DNA from: a virus
Virus record (IMG/VR): IMGVR_UViG_3300025769_000296
Span: 1-39,371 of that record
Strand: one strand, 5' to 3'
Length of the DNA: 39,371 nucleotides
Shown here: positions 20,339-30,239 of the stretch, piece after piece
Position numbering within the stretch: the first letter of the stretch is position 1
Layout: each line of letters opens with the position of its first letter
Program-made: the position numbers and the translations under genes
The notes under the pieces: model-generated
Seen by the model: only the letters and a program-made list of their open reading frames with translations
Told to the model about the DNA's origin: nothing
Database searches by the model: none

Positions 20339-21027
20339 GTTGATATAGTTGCTCCTGGGGTTGCCAATACTTTCCAAGAACCACCTGATCCAGCCACTCC
20401 TGTGTACATCGCTAGACAAATAGAACCAGAGTTTCCATTAGATACAACTGCAACTTGACCCTCTAGAGCACCATCTGCTGCTGTTAAAGCATTCATTTCT
20501 GCTACTGTACCACCTGCTAAAGTTATGTTTCTACCAAACACTGCAAAAGCTTGGGTACTAGGTGCATCTTGAAAACCAAACCTTAATGCTTTTGCGTTAA
20601 GGGACATAGCAATTTCCGTAGGAGTACCTGCCTCATCTGTATCTTCAAAGAATAATTGAGTAGCAGTTCCTTTAAGTTTTACCTTTGTTGCAGTTAGATC
20701 GTACCCTGTTTCATTTAAAGTGCCTATACCTACACCACCGTTAGAATAGTTTAACTCAGTATCTGTAGCACTTATCTTAGCAGCTGTAACAACACCGTCT
20801 GAAAGCGTAAGAGTAGTTGCACCTGTAACATCCCCTGTATGCGTAGCATTTGTAACCTTTGCTGTGTTAGCTGCAACAGCAGCATTTGAAGCTACATCTG
20901 AATCTGTAATGTAATTAGCACCGTTAGTAAGTTGATTATTGTTTGTAGGTACTGAAGCTGCTGTAGCGTAAGTTGAACCAGCGTCCAAATCGCTAATCAT
21001 ATTAGAGTTTGTTTTTGTAATAGCCAT
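20335..21027 (-). CDS. Second tail-fibre-like or tail-associated protein
   Basis: This encodes 230 residues. The N-terminus (MAITKTNSNMISDLDAGSTY) is followed by a repeat-type segment AANTAKVTNATHTGDVTGAT (about 53-72) nearly identical to one in the main fibre, then TLTLSDGVVTAAKISATDTE and beta-rich sequence with a Gly/Ser-rich end (YTGVAGSGGSWKVLATPGAT). There is no chaperone domain, so trimerisation would have to come from the partner or another region. It may be an accessory fibre, short spike or fibre-tip protein. It is flanked by perfect 19-base repeats, suggesting acquisition as a cassette. Confidence 0.7.
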   Translation of the reverse strand: MAITKTNSNMISDLDAGSTYATAASVPTNNNQLTNGANYITDSDVASNAAVAANTAKVTNATHTGDVTGATTLTLSDGVVTAAKISATDTELNYSNGGVGIGTLNETGYDLTATKVKLKGTATQLFFEDTDEAGTPTEIAMSLNAKALRFGFQDAPSTQAFAVFGRNITLAGGTVAEMNALTAADGALEGQVAVVSNGNSGSICLAMYTGVAGSGGSWKVLATPGATIST

Positions 21028-21040
21028 AGTTTTAAAGTTG

Positions 21041-21059
21041 TTCAGTCATTGTGTGTTAA
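21041..21059. repeat. 19-base direct repeat, copy 2 (with vestigial start)
   Basis: This copy is identical to 20320-20338. On the minus strand it holds the main fibre stop TAA and then ATG ACT GAA CAA CTT TAA, a five-codon remnant that copies the start of the membrane coiled-coil gene. This implies that the coiled-coil gene once followed the fibre directly and was displaced when the 230-residue gene entered. Confidence 0.8.
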
Positions 21060-23035
21060 AGTGCTGAGATGATAAAAGCAAGTAACTCAGAATATCGCAC
21101 AGACATTTCTGTTACCTCTGAATATCCTTCTTGCTCCTCATTGGATACTGACCTTTTACCATCTACTGTTTTCTCCCACCAAGTATTCTCAGCTATTATA
21201 CCATACCGCATTGGATCGAGTCCCTCTGCTTGAAACGCTCCTTGTAACTCTTGAGCTATGATTCCGAAGTGATACCTTGCATTTGACCCTTTTTCTTCAA
21301 CTGCTTTTTTAAGTCTGTATTTTTTAAGAAGACCTTTTGCAGTTACAGCTACTTTTTTTTCTGCTTCGCTAAGTTCTTCGATGTCCTGTTTTAAATTTAA
21401 ATCAGAACCATTAAAAGCACCTGTAGACGAATATACATCTTGCCATTGTAAACTAGATTTACCTAAATCATCTTGTGCAGTTGTGTTTGGGAAAAGACTA
21501 CCACTAAACGAAATATCACCATTAGCGGCAAAAGCGGTTGGGTAACTAGTTGCTGTTCCTTTAAAAATTCTGCATACTTTAGCGTCAATACCGTGGTTGT
21601 GGATATTACCAGTATCTTTAAAAGTATCTAATAGAAAGGACTGACTCTCATCAATAACAGGTGAGTTAACGCCAGGTTCATTGAGGTAGAGTTGTCCACC
21701 TTCTGTTGATGAACTTGAATCATACAGTACGATGTTAGTTGATTTAATTACAACTCCATCAGCAATCTTTGCAGTAGTTATTGCATCGTCTGCTATCGTC
21801 AGTGTAGCATCTCCTGTAACATCTCCTGTGTGTGTAGCGTTAGATACCTTAGCTGTGTTAGCAGTAACAGCAGAGTTATTAGCTACCTCAGTATCAAAGT
21901 CAGATATAGTTGAAGCAAGTTGAGTACCTGTGTGATTAGCTCTGTTCTTTAAGTTAGCGTCTGAATCATTCGCTGTAGAACCATCTGCTACATTTAAAAC
22001 CGTCCTTACTTCAGTCGATGTCAAAGCTTGCGGAGCAGCACTACTACCACTATCGTTACCTAGTAAAGTGTTATTGGCAATATTCTCGATGCTAGATAAG
22101 GTAAGACCAGCTGAAACAGGAACTGAGTAACCTCTTTGTATAACAACAATGTTAGAAGTGTTAGGAGGAGCACTAGTAAAAGTAATTGTGTTTGCTGTAG
22201 AATCTATGGCATAGGCAACGGTAGGTTCTTGCATTACACCATCAATAGCTACTTCATACATTGTATCACCGTTTAAATCAATCCCTGGACTAAATGTAAA
22301 AGCAGTTGTAGAACCATTACCTGCAAAAGTGTATTTAGACGAAGCAGTAGAAGACCCTGTTATTTGATTGGATATTTGTTGGTTAACATAAGCTTCAGAA
22401 GCCCCAGAGAAAGATAGACTATCAGCGTATGATTTATTTACCGCATCAGTTGTTGCTGTGGGAGTAGCTAGACCTGTGATCTTATTGTTCCCCATTGCTA
22501 ACGCACCAGTCATAGAGTCCCCAGTCTTGGTAACTTGTAGAGCATCTTGTGTGTCCACATAGTTCTTAGTGGCAGCATCCTGTGCAAGAGTAGGATCAGC
22601 TACATCAACTATCTTAGCTAAGTCAGCTTCAAAGTTACCTGCACTGTTCTTAGTCATTACATTCTTACCACTACCTTCTTCTATCTCTTCGTTAAGATAT
22701 AAGTTGTGTAAGTAAGCACGGTCTAGTTCTACTTCAGTAAGTACACTACCGTTTTCAAAGTCTACTAGAGCAGTATCAGATGCACTGTCTCTTTTAATTC
22801 TTATCCTGTCAGCTGAAGCAGGTGCAGATACAAACCTGATAAGCTTAGAAGGAGAGGTTACTATTGTATAGTCTGTGGTTAAAGCTTTAGTAACAAAAGC
22901 ACCACCTGGTACACTCGCTTGATCTACTTGTACAACAATGTGAGAGTCATCAAGATAAGGAAATGAAAAAGCGAAATCTTTGTTGTCAGTACCTGTTCCG
23001 TCAGCACCTGTGTAATCTACGAATGTATTAGCCAT
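21056..23035 (-). CDS. Tail fibre with T7 gp17-like N-terminus and S74 intramolecular chaperone
   Basis: This encodes 659 residues. The N-terminal ~130 (FVDYTGADGTGTDNKDFAFS, then RIRIKRDSASDTALVDFENG and LTEVELDRAYLHNLYLNEEI) match the T7 gp17 tail-attachment domain. The middle has phage-tail repeats (ANHTGTQ, NATHTGDVTGD). The C-terminal ~115 is a peptidase S74 chaperone: FNGSDLNLKQDIEEL (Ser544-Asp545, Lys549), YHFGIIAQEL, ending SVRYSELLAFIISAL. Such domains trimerise the fibre and cut themselves off at the Ser. It binds the host receptor. The shared NATHTGDVTG module links it to the next gene. Confidence 0.9.
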   Translation of the reverse strand: MANTFVDYTGADGTGTDNKDFAFSFPYLDDSHIVVQVDQASVPGGAFVTKALTTDYTIVTSPSKLIRFVSAPASADRIRIKRDSASDTALVDFENGSVLTEVELDRAYLHNLYLNEEIEEGSGKNVMTKNSAGNFEADLAKIVDVADPTLAQDAATKNYVDTQDALQVTKTGDSMTGALAMGNNKITGLATPTATTDAVNKSYADSLSFSGASEAYVNQQISNQITGSSTASSKYTFAGNGSTTAFTFSPGIDLNGDTMYEVAIDGVMQEPTVAYAIDSTANTITFTSAPPNTSNIVVIQRGYSVPVSAGLTLSSIENIANNTLLGNDSGSSAAPQALTSTEVRTVLNVADGSTANDSDANLKNRANHTGTQLASTISDFDTEVANNSAVTANTAKVSNATHTGDVTGDATLTIADDAITTAKIADGVVIKSTNIVLYDSSSSTEGGQLYLNEPGVNSPVIDESQSFLLDTFKDTGNIHNHGIDAKVCRIFKGTATSYPTAFAANGDISFSGSLFPNTTAQDDLGKSSLQWQDVYSSTGAFNGSDLNLKQDIEELSEAEKKVAVTAKGLLKKYRLKKAVEEKGSNARYHFGIIAQELQGAFQAEGLDPMRYGIIAENTWWEKTVDGKRSVSNEEQEGYSEVTEMSVRYSELLAFIISAL

Positions 23036-23075
23036 GTTAATATATTATTAGTTTGTTTGTGATAAAGTTCAAGCA

Positions 23076-26000
23076 CTATTGATTAGGTCCAAATTTGTCG
23101 AATGGTCCTTCCACCTTTCTACGCTTCCTCCTAATTTGGGTTGGTTCTTCTTTTACAATAAAACTTAACCAAGATTTTCCATCTGAATTAACAAAGTTTT
23201 TATACCTTGGGTTTTCTTGCATAACAGTCCAGAAATGATTTCTATATTCACTTAGTTTATCTTTTATAAGTTGACTCCTAGATTGCTCTCCCTCTAAGGG
23301 TTCTCCGTATTGTATAGCTTCTTTATACTCCTCGCTCTTTATCAATCTGTTTAGAGCTTGTCTTAGGTTTAATTCTTGGGTATCTGTTCCTATAGTTGTC
23401 TCTTTCTTTTTTCTTGATACTAAATCCGTGTAAGCTTGAAACAAAGGATAGTCGTTAGATTTATTCCTAAACTTTCTCATATCTATGCCGCCTCTAGTAT
23501 AAAATGTTTGATAGTTGAACTTCTCGCTAAAGTTAGCAATCGTTTCCATTACTCTATCATCTTTAATCTCAGAAGCATAAATGGGGCTTACTAAACCGTA
23601 TAGACCTTCGTTGGTGTATTTCCTTTTTACCTTTTCACCTAACATATTACGCTCTATACGCTGCGTATCTAAACCTACTTTCATCTTTAAACGCTCAACA
23701 AAACCTATAGCCTTCTTCTGATATTCTTCATTAGCTGTTGCTATTTCTCTCAATGCTCTCGGAAAAAAAGTACCTGCTAAATTGGCGAAGAATGTTTCTA
23801 ATCTACCTGTAGGATTCCGTTCATCCAGAAGATCAAACATCTCTTGAATGCCTCTAAGAAAGTATTTATCCTTAAAGTTGGTTATAAAGGAAGACCACAC
23901 AGTATTAAACAAACCTTGGTACTCTTCTGTGTCTTCATCTCCTGTCATTATTAAATAATGTAAACCGTCAGCGTAAGCCGATACAATCGTAGAGAACGGT
24001 TCAAATTTACTGTAATCAATAGCCTGATCTCCTATAAATATAGTATTAGGTCTCCAACCTGCCTCTATCATTCTCTCCCTTTGATCTGGAGTTAAGTGAG
24101 CACCTGTACCTGTTATGTTGTTATTTAGAATTGGTAAAGTAACACCAGCTGTAATCGTTAAGCCTAACATTGTATTAGCAGTCGATTCAGCTCGTACTTC
24201 TATAGTCTTTAAGATTAAGTCCTCTTTTTGTTGTAACAGAGCAGAACGGTCTGCGATTAGTTTATCCTTTATCTCTTTACTTATAGGTTTAGCGGTCAGT
24301 CCTTCTGTTAATTCAGCTATATGCTCATCTATTTTATTAATCCTAAAATCGAACTTAGTATTACCTAATCTAGTTAAAGCCCAATATGGTACAGCAGTAC
24401 CAGGAAAAGTATCAACAGTCCACTGAGCAATAGCTGTAGGTGTTTTAATAAAAGCAGTCATTAACCTAGTAAAAATTTTAGCAGGATTAATGTAAGGATC
24501 GTTATAAGCTGCGTTTAAGAATCCACCACCTGCTGGACCTCTAGTTCTACTCCAATTTGCAAACGACTTGGCGAGCATGGAAGTCCATTTATCAGCATAA
24601 CCTTGTTGGAATGTTATAGACAATGCCATCTCTCTGATGTCCTCAAAGTCTTCGTGGTTAGCCCAAGTCAACATATCACCTTCTTTATTCAAAGCTTTAT
24701 CTGCTTCTTCCTTTACAAACTTTTCTAAAGCATCACCTGTTAGACCCTGCTTCATTCCTTTCTTCATACTCTCGGCACGAAGATTACGCATAGCTCCTAA
24801 AAATAGAAACGGTTGGTCAGCTGTACTCATTGCTCTAAAGCTTATAGAAAACAAAGGGTCAAACAGTTTGCTGATCTTAGTAGTAGGTTCTCCTATAGCC
24901 ATGTCTTCGAAGAATCTACGCATCCGATTTGTGCTTTCAGCTGTTTCTACACCGTATGCTTTGTAAAGTTTTGAAAGCTCTTTTTTGTTCTTAAAGCTTA
25001 ATTTAAGAGGGTTTTCTACCATTGATGTTAAATCATCAGCTGCACCTACCAAATCTTCTTCGTGTCTTTTTAGATTGCTAGACATAAAAGAACCTTCACC
25101 GCCTTGTTTAAATGTTTGTTTTAAAGCACGCCAAGCATCACCGAAATGTGTCCAATACAAAGACATCGCTTTTATGTCTTCTAGTGCTACTTCTAGTGCT
25201 TTAATATCACGGTTCATCTTACCTAGCTTTTGTAGCTGCTTGATAGACGAATACTCTTGCAGTGCCTTTCGGAGAGGTTGTACTACATTCATTATAACAG
25301 CAGAGGGTATACCCACAGTCCAAGTTCTTACACTCATAAGTAACCCTGTATTCATCCTCCACTTCTCAAGCACTCGCAGAGATAACTCTAGGTTAGCCAT
25401 ATCAGAAGCACCTTTACGATTCATGTCGTAGTAAGCTTGTAGAAACTGTTTATTAAAAAGATTCTTAGCAGCTATCTCTTCATTTTTTATTTGATCTGTA
25501 AGTTTCTTCCTAGATTCTCTAGCTTGCTTCTTTAGTATCTTAATACCTTCTGGATCGTTTTGTATCTTCCTGCTTTCTAATTTAAGATACTCTTTGATTT
25601 CATTAATACTCTTGTTAGACATTTCATCCAACTCCTGTATCTTCTGTCTCAAAGCATACTGCTGGAATATTTCTTTAGACTTAAACCTACTTAGTATATC
25701 ATCTCTAACAGTTCCTATAGTGTTAGCTAATTCTACTCTGATAGTATTAAGTAAAACTGTACGCTCTGTACTACTGAGGTTTTTAAGCTTATCAGATATA
25801 TCTTTGATTACATCATCAACTAACTTCCTTTCCGTACCAAACTTAACAGCATCTCTTATCTTCTTGCCTATGTTATCAATTTCTTCTTTTAGTATTTTTT
25901 GTACGAATTTACTACGATTTGGCAAACTATCTATAAATCTTTTACTATTAACACCATTCTTTAAATCTTCCAATACAGACAGTGCTTTCTCTGTAGCTGC

Positions 26001-27857
26001 TGGTTCTAAGTTCTTAGCTTGATTGATGTCTTTGATAATAATGTCGATAGACTCCTTGTACTTCTCTGGGTTCTTAATTATATCCTGAACATCGTCTAAA
26101 GTTTTATTGACCTTTTTAGTTATGTTCTTGTTTACTTTAACAGCATCTTTAAGCGTAGTAGTAACTCTGTTAGAAAATAATTCTAAAGAAGCTTTATTCT
26201 TAGGTGATGATACTCGTAGTGTTTTGAGTACTTGATCACTAATTCTTTTTTTGTAACGACCCCATATAGTATTTAAACTATCTTCTAATGTTAGATTAAA
26301 AGACTTGTCTAAGGCTTTAGATAAATCGCCTGTAGTACCCAACTCCTCGATAAACTCTATTTCTTTTTTAAAGTTATTTAGTATGTCAGCGTTACCTGCT
26401 TTACCTGTTTTAGCATCGTCTATCAAAGCTAACAGAGAATCTATACTATTTATCTGATTCCTAACTGCCGAGTTGTATTCAAATGGATTGGTTAAATCTA
26501 CTTTCTTCTTCCTGAAGCCAGCTAACAAACGACCTGCTATATTAGCTGTTCTAGCTCTTATGTCTATTAGTTTACGGTTTCTTCTTAGATCATCTTCTAT
26601 ATTAACTATTTTACTTTTGATATTTGAGAACTCTTTTCCTACATCTACAGTAGAACCTGCATTGATGGCATCGTCTAGTTTAATTAAGTCAGCAGCTAAA
26701 CCATTAACTTTAGGAGTCATCTGATTGCTCAACTTCCTAGTCTCCCTGACCATAGCTTGTACCTGTTGAGGGAAATCTTGTTTATCTTGTATGGCTCTTT
26801 CTATTTCGTCCTCTGGGTTTAACTTAGGCTTTGGTTTCTCAACAATAGGTATCTCTCCTTCAGGTTTCTCAGTTACAACAGGTTTTTCTGCTTTGGGTTT
26901 AGTTTCAAGGGTTGGTGCTTCTGGTTCTTCTAATCCTAACTCTTTATCTTTAGGATCAATCTCAATCTCTAGTTCTTTTCTAACAGCTTCTTCTTCTTCA
27001 ATAGCTTTCTTTAAATCTTCTACTGCTTCTTTAGGATCGGCTTTACCTTCTTTAGCCATGCGGACTTTCTTTAAAGCTTTTATCTTACTCATCTGAGAAG
27101 TTATAAGCCTACCTGCACCGTATGTTGTTAAGTTAAGAAGTGTACCATATACACCTCCCTCATATAGTTCCTGAAATCTTTTCGATATAGCTTGTTCAGT
27201 TTCGAGATCATCAACATCAGTTCTTATATAGTCAGCTACAGCTCCTTTAAGAAATCCTTCTAATGCTATCTTAGTACCTTTTAAAGCTTTCCTGCCCAAC
27301 TCACCGCCCTCTATGACTTTCTCTAAAGCTTTACCTGTCTTCTGTATTTTAGAAGCTTTAGATAGTAATTTAACTCCACCTGCTAACGCACCCCCTGGAC
27401 CTGCAAAAGACATGATCCAAGATAACATATTAGAGGATACCTCTTCTACAGTAGACTTAGGGTCACTCAAGAATTGATCTTCTAAAGATATTTTAGTACC
27501 TAAAGGGATAACCTCATTAACACTGTTGTATAAATCATCTACAGTTCTAAGAGTACTTCTTTTAATAATCCTATCTACTGGTTCAACTCTAGCTGCTGTA
27601 CTTAAACCTATACCTATAACCTGCCTAGCAAACGGATGCCAAAAAGCTTCGTCTTCTTTACTTCCTACACTTTCTTTTTCTTTATCTATATCTACAGCTT
27701 TGCCTTCATCTCCTGTCAGGTTTAAATCAACCCATCCATCTTGTGGTTCAGGCTTAGGTGATACTGTTGATTTTGTAACAAATGGTTTGCCTACTTTCTC
27801 TTCTTTTTTTTCTTCTTCAGCAAATAAAACAACCCACCCATCTTTGTCTACCTTCAT
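23076..27857 (-). CDS. Internal virion protein D (T7 gp16-like), very large
   Basis: This encodes 1593 residues (T7 gp16: 1318). It is assigned by order: the last and largest of four internal core genes, before the fibre. The N-terminus has two copies of a DGWV motif (KVDKDGWVVLFAEEEKKEEK and EPQDGWVDLNLTGDE). Residues about 280-720 are mostly charged helices. Weakly hydrophobic segments occur (for example ANTMLGLTITAGVTLPILNN). I do not see the lytic transglycosylase (SLT) motifs that occupy the N-terminus of T7 gp16. In T7 this protein is ejected to form part of the trans-envelope channel. It starts three bases after the gp15-like stop. Confidence 0.8.
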   Translation of the reverse strand: MKVDKDGWVVLFAEEEKKEEKVGKPFVTKSTVSPKPEPQDGWVDLNLTGDEGKAVDIDKEKESVGSKEDEAFWHPFARQVIGIGLSTAARVEPVDRIIKRSTLRTVDDLYNSVNEVIPLGTKISLEDQFLSDPKSTVEEVSSNMLSWIMSFAGPGGALAGGVKLLSKASKIQKTGKALEKVIEGGELGRKALKGTKIALEGFLKGAVADYIRTDVDDLETEQAISKRFQELYEGGVYGTLLNLTTYGAGRLITSQMSKIKALKKVRMAKEGKADPKEAVEDLKKAIEEEEAVRKELEIEIDPKDKELGLEEPEAPTLETKPKAEKPVVTEKPEGEIPIVEKPKPKLNPEDEIERAIQDKQDFPQQVQAMVRETRKLSNQMTPKVNGLAADLIKLDDAINAGSTVDVGKEFSNIKSKIVNIEDDLRRNRKLIDIRARTANIAGRLLAGFRKKKVDLTNPFEYNSAVRNQINSIDSLLALIDDAKTGKAGNADILNNFKKEIEFIEELGTTGDLSKALDKSFNLTLEDSLNTIWGRYKKRISDQVLKTLRVSSPKNKASLELFSNRVTTTLKDAVKVNKNITKKVNKTLDDVQDIIKNPEKYKESIDIIIKDINQAKNLEPAATEKALSVLEDLKNGVNSKRFIDSLPNRSKFVQKILKEEIDNIGKKIRDAVKFGTERKLVDDVIKDISDKLKNLSSTERTVLLNTIRVELANTIGTVRDDILSRFKSKEIFQQYALRQKIQELDEMSNKSINEIKEYLKLESRKIQNDPEGIKILKKQARESRKKLTDQIKNEEIAAKNLFNKQFLQAYYDMNRKGASDMANLELSLRVLEKWRMNTGLLMSVRTWTVGIPSAVIMNVVQPLRKALQEYSSIKQLQKLGKMNRDIKALEVALEDIKAMSLYWTHFGDAWRALKQTFKQGGEGSFMSSNLKRHEEDLVGAADDLTSMVENPLKLSFKNKKELSKLYKAYGVETAESTNRMRRFFEDMAIGEPTTKISKLFDPLFSISFRAMSTADQPFLFLGAMRNLRAESMKKGMKQGLTGDALEKFVKEEADKALNKEGDMLTWANHEDFEDIREMALSITFQQGYADKWTSMLAKSFANWSRTRGPAGGGFLNAAYNDPYINPAKIFTRLMTAFIKTPTAIAQWTVDTFPGTAVPYWALTRLGNTKFDFRINKIDEHIAELTEGLTAKPISKEIKDKLIADRSALLQQKEDLILKTIEVRAESTANTMLGLTITAGVTLPILNNNITGTGAHLTPDQRERMIEAGWRPNTIFIGDQAIDYSKFEPFSTIVSAYADGLHYLIMTGDEDTEEYQGLFNTVWSSFITNFKDKYFLRGIQEMFDLLDERNPTGRLETFFANLAGTFFPRALREIATANEEYQKKAIGFVERLKMKVGLDTQRIERNMLGEKVKRKYTNEGLYGLVSPIYASEIKDDRVMETIANFSEKFNYQTFYTRGGIDMRKFRNKSNDYPLFQAYTDLVSRKKKETTIGTDTQELNLRQALNRLIKSEEYKEAIQYGEPLEGEQSRSQLIKDKLSEYRNHFWTVMQENPRYKNFVNSDGKSWLSFIVKEEPTQIRRKRRKVEGPFDKFGPNQ

Positions 27858-27860
27858 ATA

Positions 27861-30239
27861 TTATTGAATACCTTTCAGGAGTGCAGCTTGTGCTAATCCT
27901 ACAGTATTAATATCCTCTTGAGTCAAAACACCAAAAGCTTGATTCCATTTTTTAAAAATAGGAAAGTCATCTAAGTTTCGTTCTGTTTCTCCTAACTTAG
28001 AGTAAGTACTCCACTCGTTTCTGATTAGATCAAACTCTTCACCTAACATGACTTGTGTTTCAAAATAAGGAGTCTCCCTGAAATCTATTCTCAATACAGA
28101 TTCTCCCCTAGATGCTTCTAAATCAATAGCTTCTTGTGGGTTTCTAAATCCCCACTTCCTGTGTATTAATAATTCAGTGTCTTCTAAGTCTAAAGTATCA
28201 CCGCTAGTATCTTCTTCTATTGTACTTCTGATAACTCCTACTTTTTCCCATGCTATGTTACGACTGTCAATATCTAGTTTACCTAGTTCATCTAAGTCCA
28301 CATCGTAAATAATCTCTTGTTTTCTTTGTTCTTCGTTATCAGGTGCAAATGCTGCATACTTCTGCTGCAAATAACGCCAGTATGTACCTACTGTTTTCCT
28401 AAAAACTTCTTCCCCTTTTTCTAGAGTTATTTCAGTAAGCGGGTCTACTTTAAATTTTTTGTCCTCTTGTATTTCCTCAAGGAAGCTTTCCTTATAATTC
28501 TTTTCAGCTTGTTTTATATCACGAAAGTTACCTATTACTTCTTTCTTTATTTTATTAAAAGCTTTAATTATTTCTTCGTCTCTATTAGGAGCACCTTTTA
28601 ATTCAGTCTGCTTTTCTTTTAGTAACTTATTATATCTTTCTTTGAAAGGTGCTGTTTCTCTAACGACCATCTCAGAAACATCTTGGCTGCTCATATTTTT
28701 ATATAAATCTTGTATTACCTCATTGAATCCAGACTCAAACTCATTCTCTCTAGCTGAGTACATTTCCGAACGCTCAAACCATGTGTTAGCTACTTGTTCT
28801 TCTTCAATTTTAGCAGCTTCAACTTTCATGGATAAATCTGTTATAGGCACATTTCCTATTTCACCTCCAGCATTTAATACCTCCTTAGCACTTCTGCCTT
28901 CCTTTACAGCTTTTCTCATATTTTCTGTTACTATCTTCTTTTGCTCCTTAGATAAATAAGAAGCAGATCGCTGTGTAATCTGTAAAGCGGAGTAATCTAT
29001 TTTATTTGCAGCTAAACCGTAAGCCTCCCTTTTCGCATCGTTACCGTAATACAACCTAGTGTAATCTAATAGTCTAGAGGTTGCTTTGTTTTCTAATAAA
29101 CTTCTAGCTTCCTTTTTAATGTCCCCCTCAAATCCTACATCCTTTAAAAAATCTTCAACACTTGCAATACTGATTGCATCTAATTGTTCTATACCTGTTA
29201 TACCATCGTTAACTGATTGTAAAGCAGGATTAACAACAGCCATTATATCATCAGCGTCAAACTCAACATCCGCTTTGATAGCATCCCTTACTTGTTGTAT
29301 TTGAGATTTAAAGCCTAAAGTTTCTTTTCTGATCTCAGCGTTAGGTCTATTTATATTTCCTAATTTACCGCCATCTCCTGTTAAATCTACATCTGTTATA
29401 GCATTTAAAATCTTTTCAGCTTTGTCTGGTTGTTTTTGAAATAACAAATCACTTACAGCTGTCTTAGCCATGCCGTTCCAAATTAACTCGACCATCCTAG
29501 ACCTTGGTATGCGATCCTTTAGCGACCTTTCTTCCATCCAAGTTTTTAAGTTATCCTCAAAGTCTTTATAGTCTTCCTCTACATTAGCTTCTAACATCTG
29601 ATTGGGAAATGTATCATTAGCATCCTCAATGACCATCCCCTCATTAAAATCCTGAACAGCTCTGTCTCTCTTCTTAGTAGCGTTAGCAAAGAAACTGTTA
29701 TCTATAGAATCAGAATACTTAGAAAAACCTTGTAAAGCTAAAGGCGAACCACCTAACTTCTGTAAAGATTTCTCTCTTTCTTCAGCTATGATAGTACCTA
29801 CTATATCTTCATCACTCTCTAGGTTCTGAGTTACTTCGTTAATCCTATCGTTTAAATTCTTAAAATAAGAAGACTTAGCTTCTCGTTGTCCTATTCTTTC
29901 CCTAAAAGCTCGTTGATAACCTACTAGTTGTGATCTAGGTAACAGTCCTTGTTCTACTAACTTCTCTCCTGTTTTATCTAACTCAGTAACAGAAGCTTCT
30001 AAGTCAGCAGTCGCTGCTTCCATTGCTCCTCTCTCTGCACCTTCTTGGAATTGAAACTCCTGTACTTGACCGTAAGCTTGTAAAGCAGGATTAACTTGAC
30101 CTAGAGCATCAGCAAGGTCCATCAACTTATTCCTTGGTGCTCGTACCTGTGCTACACTGTACTGACCTGCTCGTTGAATAGTAGGTTGAATGCCTGGAAC
30201 TGCACCTCCTAATCCTTGTACTTGTACTCGTTCTGCCAT
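27861..30239 (-). CDS. Internal virion protein C (T7 gp15-like)
   Basis: This encodes 792 residues (T7 gp15: 747), almost entirely predicted alpha-helix with many Glu, Lys, Arg and Gln. The N-terminus VQGLGGAVPGIQPTIQRAGQ, then QYSVAQVRAPRNKLMDLADA and LGQVNPALQAYGQVQE, is typical of internal core proteins of podophages. In T7 the homologue forms the periplasmic tunnel after ejection. Its ATG overlaps the stop of the gp14-like gene (TAATG), so the core proteins are translated in a chain. Confidence 0.8.
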   Translation of the reverse strand: MAERVQVQGLGGAVPGIQPTIQRAGQYSVAQVRAPRNKLMDLADALGQVNPALQAYGQVQEFQFQEGAERGAMEAATADLEASVTELDKTGEKLVEQGLLPRSQLVGYQRAFRERIGQREAKSSYFKNLNDRINEVTQNLESDEDIVGTIIAEEREKSLQKLGGSPLALQGFSKYSDSIDNSFFANATKKRDRAVQDFNEGMVIEDANDTFPNQMLEANVEEDYKDFEDNLKTWMEERSLKDRIPRSRMVELIWNGMAKTAVSDLLFQKQPDKAEKILNAITDVDLTGDGGKLGNINRPNAEIRKETLGFKSQIQQVRDAIKADVEFDADDIMAVVNPALQSVNDGITGIEQLDAISIASVEDFLKDVGFEGDIKKEARSLLENKATSRLLDYTRLYYGNDAKREAYGLAANKIDYSALQITQRSASYLSKEQKKIVTENMRKAVKEGRSAKEVLNAGGEIGNVPITDLSMKVEAAKIEEEQVANTWFERSEMYSARENEFESGFNEVIQDLYKNMSSQDVSEMVVRETAPFKERYNKLLKEKQTELKGAPNRDEEIIKAFNKIKKEVIGNFRDIKQAEKNYKESFLEEIQEDKKFKVDPLTEITLEKGEEVFRKTVGTYWRYLQQKYAAFAPDNEEQRKQEIIYDVDLDELGKLDIDSRNIAWEKVGVIRSTIEEDTSGDTLDLEDTELLIHRKWGFRNPQEAIDLEASRGESVLRIDFRETPYFETQVMLGEEFDLIRNEWSTYSKLGETERNLDDFPIFKKWNQAFGVLTQEDINTVGLAQAALLKGIQ

